The position numbers and the translations under genes were made by a program. This document shows, one piece after another, positions 1 to 9,013 of a DNA stretch of 34,831 bases (position 1 is the first letter of the stretch; each line of letters begins with the position of its first letter). Below the pieces are notes generated by a model that searched no databases, was not told the origin of the DNA, and saw only the letters and a program-made list of their open reading frames with translations. The stretch is taken from the NCBI GenBank assembly GCA_001776935.1, contig MFDN01000009.1, positions 1 through 34,831 of the forward strand. Reading direction: 5' to 3'. The stretch is from Candidatus Daviesbacteria bacterium RIFCSPLOWO2_01_FULL_39_23 (GTDB lineage Bacteria > Patescibacteriota > Microgenomatia > Daviesbacterales > UBA10151).

Positions 1-1686
1 AGAACATAAGGGAGAACAGTTGTTTAAGGCTCCTTCGCATTTTTGCCAGTAATGGGTCCAGACATAGTTGGCACCCGGATTTTGGGCAGTGCAGGTCCTG
101 GTGGGATAGCCCGGACCGCAGTTGGTGACTGAACCTTGCGTCCAGGCATCATTGACACAGGTAGAGGCGTCACCGGAGGTCACACTAAAATTCATACTAT
201 TGCCCGGGCTGGCCGGGTTAGGCAACACTCCCAGATTTACATCAGTGTTGCAGGTAATGCTTGAGTTGACAGTGCAGTTGGGAGCAGGGGGATTGACGCA
301 GGAACCGCAGTCTCCGGGACAGACAGAACAGGTTTCGCCGTTATTGCAGGATCCATCCCCGCAATAACCTATACCTCCGCTTGAACAATTAGGTGCAGTT
401 TCTCCTTCTGAGGCTTTTACATCATTGCCATACCAGGCCTCCAGTGAATAACCGCCGCTGTTGACTACACTACCGCAGCTGCCCAAAGAGCTGATATTTG
501 CAATATCCCCGGAGCAGGAAGTGGAAATTTGATGAAAGCAGCCTCCGGCCCGGATGCCGATGTTACAGGTGCCTGAGCCGATATTACCCCACTGGGCCCG
601 CAGTGTGGGGGAGGTGCCGGAACAGCCGGAAGACAAAAGCGCCCAGGGGTTGGAAGAATTACAGGTGTTATTGCAGTCTGAAGAATCAAAACCACCTGAG
701 TTGTTGTTTACCACACAGGATGAACCGCTGCAGCCGTATTTGGGAGGACAGGTAGCAGATTGGGTCCGGTCATTGGTGCCGTCACTGGCATGCAGGATGT
801 ATGGCCCGCCGCCCGGAGATCCGCCATAGGTGCCACTTCCTGAGCAGGAGGTGGAGATTTGATGATTGCCGGAGCCGTCTGTCACATAGATGTTGCAGCT
901 TGAGGAACCGGAACCACTCCAGGAAGCATACAAAGTCCGGGGATCTCCGGAACAGGAAAAACTGCTGATACTGTCTACCCGGGCAGATTCTGTGCAGCTG
1001 CTGTTGCAATCTGAGGAAGTATACGGGCCATTTGCATCAACCACGCAGGATGAACCACTGCATTTATAATGGGTGACTCCGCCGCCGCCACCGCTGCAGC
1101 TTATCACTCCGGCACTGGTGATGCTTCCGGCTGGGCAACTTCCGTTGGAACAGTAGGTATTAGGGTAGCCTCCGCCTGATGAACAGCAGGATTTATACCA
1201 GCCTCCGTTAACACAGGCAGTATTTGGGTTTGCCCCGTCATAGGCATTTTCATTACAGTCTCCGGCCAAAACCCTGCCTTCTGAATCATAGCCTGTGCCT
1301 CCACCACCTGTTGCCCCATAACATCTGTCTGCAGAGGAACATTGGGTCTGAGACCAAGAGCAGTTAGCTTGAGGCATTCCCTGCTCAGGACATGCCATAG
1401 TAGAGCTGCTTAACCACTCATCGAAGGTGCAGTTAAATCGAATATTAACACACTGGGGATTATAATAAAATTTCCATTGGGAGCGGTCGCAAAAATTAGC
1501 CGGTTGAGCCTGTTGGCATTCAACGCCACCTATAGTGAAATTTTTGCCGCCATCATCCCATGTAGCATAAGTGCAATCTACTATCGGATTGGCAAAAGAA
1601 GTTTTAGGAGTTAACAGGAAAAAGAAGAGGAATATAGGTATAAAAAGAAGACCATAGAGGATTTTTTTAGGCAGACAAGAATGCAT
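1..1686 (-). CDS. Large secreted Cys-rich protein, 3' end truncated by the window edge (>=562 codons); signal peptide/TM, two tandem ~110-aa Cys-rich repeats, CGDGSCNNGETCSVCPGDCGSC motif
   Basis: Manual translation of the minus strand from ATG at 1686-1684 (MHSCLPKKILYGLLFIPIFLFFFLLTPKTSFANPIVDCTYATWDDGGKNF...) is open to base 1 with no stop. It is absent from the ORF track, apparently because it has no stop inside the window. It follows the upstream gene's stop (1688) directly. Confidence 0.88.
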   Translation of the reverse strand, partial: MHSCLPKKILYGLLFIPIFLFFFLLTPKTSFANPIVDCTYATWDDGGKNFTIGGVECQQAQPANFCDRSQWKFYYNPQCVNIRFNCTFDEWLSSSTMACPEQGMPQANCSWSQTQCSSADRCYGATGGGGTGYDSEGRVLAGDCNENAYDGANPNTACVNGGWYKSCCSSGGGYPNTYCSNGSCPAGSITSAGVISCSGGGGGVTHYKCSGSSCVVDANGPYTSSDCNSSCTESARVDSISSFSCSGDPRTLYASWSGSGSSSCNIYVTDGSGNHQISTSCSGSGTYGGSPGGGPYILHASDGTNDRTQSATCPPKYGCSGSSCVVNNNSGGFDSSDCNNTCNSSNPWALLSSGCSGTSPTLRAQWGNIGSGTCNIGIRAGGCFHQISTSCSGDIANISSLGSCGSVVNSGGYSLEAWYGNDVKASEGETAPNCSSGGIGYCGDGSCNNGETCSVCPGDCGSCVNPPAPNCTVNSSITCNTDVNLGVLPNPASPGNSMNFSVTSGDASTCVNDAWTQGSVTNCGPGYPTRTCTAQNPGANYVWTHYWQKCEGALNNCSPLCS

Positions 1687-1687
1687 A

Positions 1688-3508
1688 TTATTCTCTAATA
1701 ATAACAGGTTTACCGTCTTTTAATACCCACATATTTTTATCTGAGAGAGGAGGAGTAACTCTGGTTACTTCCCGGGTTTTGGTGCCTCCGTTGGGCAGTT
1801 TCAATGGCGGATTATAGTCTAAGTATTTAGATATTCTAACAAGAGATCGGTCGGCATCTGACATTTTTCCATTTATATCAATTGGTTCTGCTCCAAGAAA
1901 TGTAGAGAGTTCCTGTCCTGCTTTTATCTTGGCTCCAGTCTCTAAACTAGTTTTAAGGTTTGTTCTTCTTGCGCCAAAGTAAAAGTTGTAATAACTCTCA
2001 TCAGGATTTTTTATTTCGGAATTAATATTTATGCCATTAGCATCTTCCTCAATTGTGCCGCTAAAAGGAGCATAAATTTTGAGGTTTTTAGAATACGATA
2101 CATGAAAAGTTAGTTCCCCTTTATTTGAGATAATTTCACCGATATTTCCTGGACCTAGTGGATAAAGAAACTTGCCTTCCTGTTCTGCTGCCAGCTTTTG
2201 GGCTTCTTCTTTTGTAACGATAGTAAAAAAGGTAGAAATATTTGATTCATTAACATACATCATTTCATTACCAGTTGGAAATGTTTTTACTTCATATGGA
2301 GTCATTTCTGAAACTTTAGTTGGTGTGACAGTTGGTTCTTTGGTTGATTCAACTGTTGCTGTTGGAGTAGGTTCGACAGCCGAACCCCATTCCCATTCTT
2401 GGCCGTTAAAGGAAGCTGTGGCAAATATTTCTCCTGTTTTTTGATTTTTTGCAAATATATTACCTTTATCATCTTCCGCAACTTCATATTCTATATTGTC
2501 TTTATTGCCTTCAAAAAATTCCCGCGGGATAAAAGGCACCACCGGTTCAGGATGAAGCGTGCCATCCGGTAATTTATCCACCCAATAGGTGCCTGTGACC
2601 CCTTTTATTTTGTTAAGCATGGTAGCTTCAAAAGTGTTAGGAGTCCACTGGTATTCCTGGCCGCCTTCAACCAGCTGGAAAGATATTCGTCCGTCGACTG
2701 TTATGTTATAACCGCTTTCTTTTAATAAACCCTCGACGCTTTTTTCTCCAGCTTTGGCATCTTTCGCCCGATAAGGCATTATTGCAAGGTGCAACCGTGG
2801 GGTTTGCCGGGGAGTAATTTCTTTTTCGCCTCTTTTAAAGCCTTCTTCAATCGCTAAAACTGCTTCATTTCCTGAAACGCCTATTAAGGAAATACGGGTA
2901 TCGTTTCGGCCGATTACTTTTGCAGGCATTGAGCCTGTAAATTCTGCTTCCCCGGAGTTGCTGCCTACTTTAAGTTTGCCTGAACGGTAAGTGCGCATAA
3001 TAGCGCCTTCCTGCGGATTGCCGGAATGGTTGTAATAGGTGGAATTTTGTATTCCGCCCATCGCCCCGTCTGCTATTTTTTTCTTAAGCAGCTTAATGGG
3101 GTTTTGTAAATCGGCATCTGTGATTGATTCATTCCAGACAGAAGAAGCATAGCTTAAGCTTTTTTCCAGGTCTTCTGTTACCGGTCTTTTTTCAACATCT
3201 GCTTCCATTTGAAATGTACTGTTTCCTCTGATTTGTTGGTAAAGCGCTGCTAAAGAGTTTTCGGAGATTTCAATTCCCGGCAGTTCAATTGGTTTTGGTG
3301 TGGGGGTGGCTTCAGGAGCATGGGTGGCAACAGCTATGGGTGACAAAGAGGTGGGAGTTTCAGCAGTTTGAGTGATGGGAGGTTGCGGACTTTGAGACTC
3401 GCGCCCGAAAATCTTTTGAGCAATTGCCGCGCCTCCGGTTAAAATAACTGCTGCTCCGGTTACCCTAAGTATTGTTTTAATTGTAGACCCCTGTTCAGGA
3501 TTTGGCAT
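1688..3508 (-). CDS. Secreted or membrane-anchored protein with N-terminal TM, Pro/Thr linkers and a C-terminal degenerate M23/LytM-like region
   Basis: 606-aa ORF; N-terminal hydrophobic segment TILRVTGAAVILTGGAAIAQ; PTPTATVESTKEPTVTPT linker; C-terminal 'KIYAPFSGTIEEDANG...GAKIKAGQELSTFLG' resembles the beta-rich peptidase M23 fold without clear catalytic residues; good promoter upstream. Confidence 0.75.
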   Translation of the reverse strand: MPNPEQGSTIKTILRVTGAAVILTGGAAIAQKIFGRESQSPQPPITQTAETPTSLSPIAVATHAPEATPTPKPIELPGIEISENSLAALYQQIRGNSTFQMEADVEKRPVTEDLEKSLSYASSVWNESITDADLQNPIKLLKKKIADGAMGGIQNSTYYNHSGNPQEGAIMRTYRSGKLKVGSNSGEAEFTGSMPAKVIGRNDTRISLIGVSGNEAVLAIEEGFKRGEKEITPRQTPRLHLAIMPYRAKDAKAGEKSVEGLLKESGYNITVDGRISFQLVEGGQEYQWTPNTFEATMLNKIKGVTGTYWVDKLPDGTLHPEPVVPFIPREFFEGNKDNIEYEVAEDDKGNIFAKNQKTGEIFATASFNGQEWEWGSAVEPTPTATVESTKEPTVTPTKVSEMTPYEVKTFPTGNEMMYVNESNISTFFTIVTKEEAQKLAAEQEGKFLYPLGPGNIGEIISNKGELTFHVSYSKNLKIYAPFSGTIEEDANGININSEIKNPDESYYNFYFGARRTNLKTSLETGAKIKAGQELSTFLGAEPIDINGKMSDADRSLVRISKYLDYNPPLKLPNGGTKTREVTRVTPPLSDKNMWVLKDGKPVIIRE

Positions 3509-3553
3509 AGTTAATTATCTTCTAACCGATTAGGTTACAGTCTTTCGATAGAA

Positions 3554-3582
3554 AGTATATAATTTTCTATACGTAATGTCAA
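3554..3582 (-). promoter_or_regulatory. Sigma70-type promoter for the 3508->1 operon: TTGACA-N17-TATACT
   Basis: Minus strand reads TTGACA ttacgtatagaaaatta TATACT. Confidence 0.75.
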
Positions 3583-3594
3583 AATTTTATAGGT

Positions 3595-4233
3595 CTATTC
3601 CAAGCTGAATTTGCCCAAATCTTCTGTTTTAAGCGGCAGGGTTTTGTCTGTTTTTTTCTCCACCACTACAAATTTCAAATTTGCTTTATAGTCCCGAAGG
3701 GCTGCTCCGGGGATGATAGAAAGCACGTCTCCGCTTTTTACTTCCACGCCTTTGCCAAAAGTTTTTTCCTCTGTTACTGATAATTTAGTGGCGGGAGTAA
3801 AAAGGTATCTGGCTTCATATTTTTCATCTTTTGAAGTTAGAGTTACCAGCCTGGGGGAAGGAGTAGCGCCATAGGTTTCCTGCTCTTTGAATATGCCATC
3901 AAAGGCAGCTTTAATAACAGTATTTTCAGGCAGAGTCCAGCCTAAACCGTCATATTTTTTCCTGCCGCCGGGTAATGAAAACTCTAAAATTTTTCCTTTC
4001 TGGCAAAACTCCCCTGGTACCGGACAGGCAATAATTTTTGGCAGTGAGGGTTGGGAGGGGATTGATGAAATAGTTGAGCTATCAGCTTTTTGAGGATTAC
4101 TTTTGCCGGACAGGGAAGATAAACCTGAAAGAAGCTGCCCTTTAAAAAGATAAAAAGCTAAGGGGATAGCCACTGATACCAGTAATAATAAAAAAATCAC
4201 CCTGAAAGTGGGATTTTTAAATGATATCCCCAT
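3595..4233 (-). CDS. Membrane-anchored protein with degenerate M23/LytM-like domain; start re-assigned from 4269 to 4233
   Basis: ORF MGISFKNPTFRVIFLLLLVSVAIPLAFYLFKG... One TM, then 'LPENTVIKAAFDGIFKEQ...GVEVKSGDVLSIIPG'. A consensus promoter overlaps the tracked start, so the ATG at 4233-4231 is preferred. Confidence 0.75.
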   Translation of the reverse strand: MGISFKNPTFRVIFLLLLVSVAIPLAFYLFKGQLLSGLSSLSGKSNPQKADSSTISSIPSQPSLPKIIACPVPGEFCQKGKILEFSLPGGRKKYDGLGWTLPENTVIKAAFDGIFKEQETYGATPSPRLVTLTSKDEKYEARYLFTPATKLSVTEEKTFGKGVEVKSGDVLSIIPGAALRDYKANLKFVVVEKKTDKTLPLKTEDLGKFSLE

Positions 4234-4240
4234 ACCTGTT

Positions 4241-4269
4241 ATAGTATGAGAACAACCGGCTGGTGTCAA
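4241..4269 (-). promoter_or_regulatory. Sigma70-type promoter TTGACA-N17-TACTAT, 7 nt from the ATG
   Basis: Minus strand: TTGACA ccagccggttgttctca TACTAT aacaggt ATG. Confidence 0.75.
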
Positions 4270-4281
4270 ATAACAAGTTGT

Positions 4282-4401
4282 CTAAAGATCGTATTTTGAT
4301 AATTCAAAAAAGAGTTTTTTTCTTTGTTCTTTGGAAAGAGCCAGAATGCACATGATGAGAAATTTTAGGCCGTTATCACGAATTTTCTTTAATTCATTCA
4401 T
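4282..4401 (-). CDS. Possible small protein, 39 aa (MNELKKIRDNGLKFLIMCILALSKEQRKKLFFELSKYDL)
   Basis: Short ORF with a minus-strand TTGACA-N17-TTAAAT promoter-like element upstream, divergent from the GrpB gene; no Shine-Dalgarno. Confidence 0.35.
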   Translation of the reverse strand: MNELKKIRDNGLKFLIMCILALSKEQRKKLFFELSKYDL

Positions 4402-4458
4402 CTGAGGTCAAATTTAACACAACAATAAACTTATTGTCAAATATTTGATATACATATA

Positions 4459-4488
4459 TTGACAAATTTTAAAGATAATGATTAAAAT
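4459..4488 (+). promoter_or_regulatory. Promoter TTGACA-N18-TAAAAT for the GrpB/XRE gene pair
   Basis: TTGACA at 4459-4464, TAAAAT at 4483-4488, ATG at 4504. Confidence 0.55.
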
Positions 4489-4503
4489 TAGTAACTTTTC
4501 TTT

Positions 4504-5025
4504 ATGAATAAGTATATATTTGAGCATTACGACCCGATTTTCCCTAAACTTTTTAAAAAGGAACAGCAAAGGTTGAAGCAAATATTGGGGAATAAATACC
4601 CGGTTGAACACATAGGAAGCACTGCTGTTCCCGGTTTAGGCGGTAAGGGAATTATAGACATAATGGTTTTGGTTCCGAAACGGTTAATGAATCAAATCTC
4701 ACAGCTGTTACAAAAACGAGCTGGGTATGAATTTAGAGCAACTGGTGGTGACGAAGAAAGGCTATTTCACCAGCAGGATCTGTCCGATCCGCAAAAAGGG
4801 ATCAGGAGATACCATGTGCATGTTACTTTTCCGGGCAGTGAATCCGGAAAAAGGGCAATAGCATTTAGGGATTATTTAAGGAAGCACCCAAAAGATTTAA
4901 ATAGGTATGCCAAGGTCGAGCAAAAGGCAGCAGGTAAAGCTAAAGGAGACAGAGAGATTTATCTGGCAATTAAGGCGAATGTTATAGAGGAAATAATTCA
5001 AAAGGCTACAGAATCTAAATGTTAA
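4504..5025 (+). CDS. GrpB family (UPF0157) nucleotidyltransferase-like protein
   Basis: Characteristic 'VEHIGSTAVPGLGGKGIIDIMVLV' and C-terminal 'FRDYLRKHPKDLNRYAKVEQKAA'. Confidence 0.88.
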   Translation: MNKYIFEHYDPIFPKLFKKEQQRLKQILGNKYPVEHIGSTAVPGLGGKGIIDIMVLVPKRLMNQISQLLQKRAGYEFRATGGDEERLFHQQDLSDPQKGIRRYHVHVTFPGSESGKRAIAFRDYLRKHPKDLNRYAKVEQKAAGKAKGDREIYLAIKANVIEEIIQKATESKC

Positions 5026-5789
5026 CAGCAACTCTTGGGGGTTTAATCAAAGATTACCGGTTAAAAAAGAGGCTTTCACAGATGGAAGTTTCACTTCGGA
5101 TTGGCTGGAAAGATACCAGCAGGCTTTCTAAAATAGAACAGGGCAGGGTGGGAAAGCCCACCAGGGAAACCATTGATAAGGTAATTAAAGCGCTAGATTT
5201 AAGCGAGCAGGAAAAGGGTGAGTTTTTATTTACAGGCGGTTATTTACCCACTGATCAAGAAATTAAAAAAGTTATAGAGGCAGTCAGGGATAAAATACAA
5301 AACTGGCCTCATCCGGCAGTATTTATAGATTTCAGTTGGCGGTGTTTACTGATAAACCAGGCCACTGTTGAGACTTTCGGTTTTCCCAGGGATTTCATCA
5401 ATCAGGTTCCAATTGTAAAACCTAACCTGCTGGAAATGGTAATAGCCCCAAAAACTTTTATGCCGGTAGATATTTTCAAAGGAGATGATGAAAAAAATCT
5501 CAAGCCTTTTCCTATAGCCCAAACTGCACAGTTTAAGTTTGAGCAGACGGGAAGGGAGAATGATTCCTGGTATAAAAAACTGATCGGGAAACTGACCAAA
5601 AATCCGGAATTTAGAAAAATTTGGGCTAGCGTTGATCAAAGCATTTACCATAAGAAATTACTGGATTATGAATATAAAGAAATAAAATGGCCAAACAACG
5701 AAAAACCGGAACAAAAATACCATGTTTTTTCCTCAAGGTTAATAACAGACCAGAGGTTCCAGCTGACGTTATATCTACCTGCAAAATAA
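5019..5789 (+). CDS. XRE-family HTH regulator with MmyB-like C-terminal ligand-binding region
   Basis: N-terminal HTH 'LGGLIKDYRLKKRLSQMEVSLRIGWKDTSRLSKIEQGRVGKPTRETIDKVIKAL'; 'PAVFIDFSWRCLLINQATVETFGFP' resembles MmyB-type domains; overlaps the upstream stop. Confidence 0.8.
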   Translation: MLTATLGGLIKDYRLKKRLSQMEVSLRIGWKDTSRLSKIEQGRVGKPTRETIDKVIKALDLSEQEKGEFLFTGGYLPTDQEIKKVIEAVRDKIQNWPHPAVFIDFSWRCLLINQATVETFGFPRDFINQVPIVKPNLLEMVIAPKTFMPVDIFKGDDEKNLKPFPIAQTAQFKFEQTGRENDSWYKKLIGKLTKNPEFRKIWASVDQSIYHKKLLDYEYKEIKWPNNEKPEQKYHVFSSRLITDQRFQLTLYLPAK

Positions 5790-5833
5790 CAGCCTATAGG
5801 AGTTTTTCTGCCTTTATGTTAGAATAATTTGAT

Positions 5834-6589
5834 ATGGCAGTTGTTGAGGCTAACCTTACAGATTTGAAGAGAAAACTGTTCGCGCCTTTTGAGAAAATCG
5901 GCAGATTAAAACTTGATCCTGTTCAAGTAAAAATTAAAGTCGCGCAAGAAGGTTCGAAAGAACGTCAGCTGGCGGCAGATGTTATTGATTGTGTATACAA
6001 TTCATTATATAGAAAAGATAATGGCAATATTGTTAATATCGGAAGAGATCGTTTCGATAGTCTGCCGGGAACGGTCACTTTAGTTGGTACTCAAGAAGTT
6101 GCCGGTAATTTTCCGGTTGTAGTGACTTTAAGAGTAGTTTCTGATAAACATCTTGAAATTTTTGATTTTTTCCAACCTAAAGAAAATACCAGATGGCCTC
6201 ATGAAGTTGGGGATTATAAAGCCGGTGAAATAGGTAGATTAAGTTTTAACCCCGGTCTTGATTTTGTCCGGGCTAATTCTCAAGATGCTAAAGATGCAAA
6301 ATTAATTGATGATTACAAAAGAGATATCTTTAGAATGATTTATTCTTTTGGACTGGAAATTTTGAGGTCAAATGGGGTTGAAACGCCATATTATATGGTC
6401 GGTCCTCATGTTAACAGATTTCTTGTAAGTTGTGGTTTGTATGCTGTAAGGATTGATAATGTTGAGTCGAAGCGAACACCTGAGGTGGAGGCAATCAGAC
6501 AAGAATTTCGTGATTATTGGCATTCTGATAAATCTGTTAAATATCAGCCGTGGGCGTATCTAGCGCCATGGAAGTTTCAGGATAAATAA
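5834..6589 (+). CDS. Possible GNAT-fold / N-acyl amino acid synthase-like protein
   Basis: 251-aa ORF; 'EIGRLSFNPGLDF...IYSFGLEILRSNGVETPYYMVGPHVNRFLVSCGLYAVRI' suggests an autoinducer-synthase/FeeM-like acyltransferase arrangement (weak by-eye similarity). Confidence 0.45.
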   Translation: MAVVEANLTDLKRKLFAPFEKIGRLKLDPVQVKIKVAQEGSKERQLAADVIDCVYNSLYRKDNGNIVNIGRDRFDSLPGTVTLVGTQEVAGNFPVVVTLRVVSDKHLEIFDFFQPKENTRWPHEVGDYKAGEIGRLSFNPGLDFVRANSQDAKDAKLIDDYKRDIFRMIYSFGLEILRSNGVETPYYMVGPHVNRFLVSCGLYAVRIDNVESKRTPEVEAIRQEFRDYWHSDKSVKYQPWAYLAPWKFQDK

Positions 6590-6591
6590 TT

Positions 6592-7872
6592 ATGAAAAGT
6601 TTAACCCCTGAAGAAGAAAAATCTCAAGCTTATCTCGATTATCCTGGTAAGCCTAAAATTTTTGAGCCCGGAAAGATTACTTATCATGGTGAAATCACCT
6701 TTGGTAGGAAAAATATTTTATTAGACTTAAAAAGTGAAGAAACAGGTAAAAAGCCTAAAAGTGTTACCATACCTCCAGAAAAGCAGTATGATTTGGTAGG
6801 CGCAACATTGCTGGGTTTGAATGATGCTTTAGTGAGAGCTGAAAAAGGGGCAGCTTTAAGGGATAAATTGGAAACAGTCTTGGAGCATTATCAACCTGGG
6901 GATAGAAAGTATGGTGTTTATGTTTATTATCCTAATTCTGGTGATTTAGTCCAATATGCTCCTAGAGAATGGCATAGATTAGCCTTGGTAACTAGCAACT
7001 CTACTTTATATCTTGATCCTCAGAGACAGCTGGGGTGGGAAGAAGTTCGAGCAAAGTTTGATAATTTATTGATAGCAGTAGCAGGAGCTTCGGTAGGTAG
7101 CAATGTAGCTAGGGCTATTGCTATGGATGTCAGGCCGGAAAAGTTAAAAATCGGGGATCCTAACTTATTCAAAGTCAGCAATGCTAATAGAGTATGGTTA
7201 TCGTATGAGGATATAATAGTCTCAAATGCCAGAGCCCAGGAGCTCTTATACCCTTTAGGACTAAAAAATAAAGCTATAGGTACAGCTGAGAATATCCACA
7301 AAGTTGATCCTTTTATGGACATATATGCGTATTTTGAAGGAGTAGATTCAGACAATCTTGCCTCTTTTGTTGGAGGTAATCGGGTAGAGCCCGCAGCAGA
7401 CGTGATAGTTGAGGAAACTGACCAGCCGGACGCAAAAATGGCGATCCGGTTAGAGGCACGAAAGCATGGAAAACGCGTACTTATGGTTTCAGATATAGGA
7501 TCCTGGGTTCAGGGCGATATCAGGCCTTTTGATCTTGAGCCTTCAACCTCCTTGGCTTATGATATTTCAGATGATGAGCTTTTCGAAAGACAAAAAGCAG
7601 TTCGCGAAAAGCCAAGCCTCGAAACTTTTCTAAAATTTATAGAAGGCTGGATTGGCCCAGAATTTCTTAAAAGCGGAGAGTTTGGTGATTTGATAACTGG
7701 CAAGCTGCCGAAATGGACAGCCAGTATGCCCCAACTTGGTTCTACAGCTGGAGTAGCAGCAGGAATAGTTGCAGAGATTGTTGCCCGATCAGCTTTAGGT
7801 TATAAATTTCCAGAAAGGTTCATTATTGACAAACGGGAGCTTAAAGTTCAAAGCTTCGGGGAGCTAATTTAA
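6592..7872 (+). CDS. E1-like (ThiF/MoeB/HesA) adenylyltransferase family protein
   Basis: Rossmann motif 'LLIAVAGASVGSNVARAIAMDVRPEKLKIGDPNLFKVSNANRVWLSYEDI...NARAQELLYPLG' typical of the ThiF superfamily. Confidence 0.75.
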   Translation: MKSLTPEEEKSQAYLDYPGKPKIFEPGKITYHGEITFGRKNILLDLKSEETGKKPKSVTIPPEKQYDLVGATLLGLNDALVRAEKGAALRDKLETVLEHYQPGDRKYGVYVYYPNSGDLVQYAPREWHRLALVTSNSTLYLDPQRQLGWEEVRAKFDNLLIAVAGASVGSNVARAIAMDVRPEKLKIGDPNLFKVSNANRVWLSYEDIIVSNARAQELLYPLGLKNKAIGTAENIHKVDPFMDIYAYFEGVDSDNLASFVGGNRVEPAADVIVEETDQPDAKMAIRLEARKHGKRVLMVSDIGSWVQGDIRPFDLEPSTSLAYDISDDELFERQKAVREKPSLETFLKFIEGWIGPEFLKSGEFGDLITGKLPKWTASMPQLGSTAGVAAGIVAEIVARSALGYKFPERFIIDKRELKVQSFGELI

Positions 7873-7875
7873 ACT

Positions 7876-9003
7876 TTAAAGCACGACTTTTTCTATAGGT
7901 AATCTTGGTGAGTGCGGTCGTGTTTCTTCTGCTTTCCCTGTTCGAAATAGAGTAACTAGTTTTTCTTTTGTACCAAGTAATAATCCTAGAGGCCTGCTTA
8001 CAAAACTTACTTCAGCAAGCCCAGCGTGGACTGCCATGGCTAATCCATTTTTCTCTAAAGTCAACGCAATGTCCTGTAACGCCATTCCTGCTTTTATCCA
8101 ATAGAACGGTTGATCTTTAGAAGCGGTTATTCCGCCTATTACAGATGCTGACTCTATTCCCGCTTTGCTTGCAACTGCAAGGCCGGCTTTTTCAGTTGCG
8201 GTAAGTTCAACTTCCTTGAGCAGTCCTTGCGCAAATCTTTGTGCAGCTTCATTTTGTAAACCAAAAGTGTCGCCCGGCATACCAAGAGGAGATTTTGTAT
8301 CATTTGGAAAAAACCATCTGCCCAGTTCATCTGAAAAACCTTGATTATTGACTACATAGTTGTCTGCTTGTGCTTGAAATTCAGCTATTAATCGGATTGC
8401 GCCCCGTCCTCGCATGTCTTCACGACTAAAAGTATGTAAACTGACTTGGTTGTTTGTACAAATTTGAGAAAGATCTAAATTTAAATCTCTATTCATTAAG
8501 AAGTCGCCTGTGTATTTTCCTCTATTCATTCTTCTGGTAAAAATAGCTTCGAATTGCGCTCTGTCAACGTTATCTGCAGATGCTTCTGCCAGCAGGTAGA
8601 AGTTAGCAACCGGGATAAATTTTTGGGAGGTATTTTTGGGTTTCACAGATTTAGGGTTAATTTCAGTAATATCGATTTTAGGAGTGAAACCAAAATATCT
8701 TGTGGCAATACTCATATTTGTTATCAAACAACCTATACTTATGCAAGCCTGTCTGCCGTCAATATCAGAAGCAGGTAATACACGCTCTTTATCCAAAAAA
8801 ATCGAAAAACTGTTAGTCTCAGGTTCAATTTTGATTCCCCATGGTTGAGTATTGTGGGAGCTGGCTGCCAATTGCCCGCAAGTCACAAGATATTTTAGCT
8901 GTTGTGCTTGAGTGAGATGAAAGAAGTTTTCCGGCGTTAATTTTGGTGTTTTCCAAATTTGATAATTTTCTCCAGGCTTAATGCCTTCTGATTCTGTATA
9001 CAT
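7876..9003 (-). CDS. Nitroreductase-family (Acg-like) FMN-binding protein
   Basis: 'QLKYLVTCGQLAASSHNTQPWGIKIE...LPASDIDGRQACISIGCLITNM' typical of the family; C-terminal 'GLAMAVHAGLAEVSFVSRPLGLLLG'. Confidence 0.75.
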   Translation of the reverse strand: MYTESEGIKPGENYQIWKTPKLTPENFFHLTQAQQLKYLVTCGQLAASSHNTQPWGIKIEPETNSFSIFLDKERVLPASDIDGRQACISIGCLITNMSIATRYFGFTPKIDITEINPKSVKPKNTSQKFIPVANFYLLAEASADNVDRAQFEAIFTRRMNRGKYTGDFLMNRDLNLDLSQICTNNQVSLHTFSREDMRGRGAIRLIAEFQAQADNYVVNNQGFSDELGRWFFPNDTKSPLGMPGDTFGLQNEAAQRFAQGLLKEVELTATEKAGLAVASKAGIESASVIGGITASKDQPFYWIKAGMALQDIALTLEKNGLAMAVHAGLAEVSFVSRPLGLLLGTKEKLVTLFRTGKAEETRPHSPRLPIEKVVL

Positions 9004-9013
9004 ACCTTAGTTG

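Noticed and set aside
122-1319. Small ORFs on both strands in the ORF track (81, 76, 85, 91, 75 and 71 aa)
   Set aside because: They are out of frame or antisense to the long Cys-rich minus-strand ORF 1686->1, which has a signal peptide and repeat structure.
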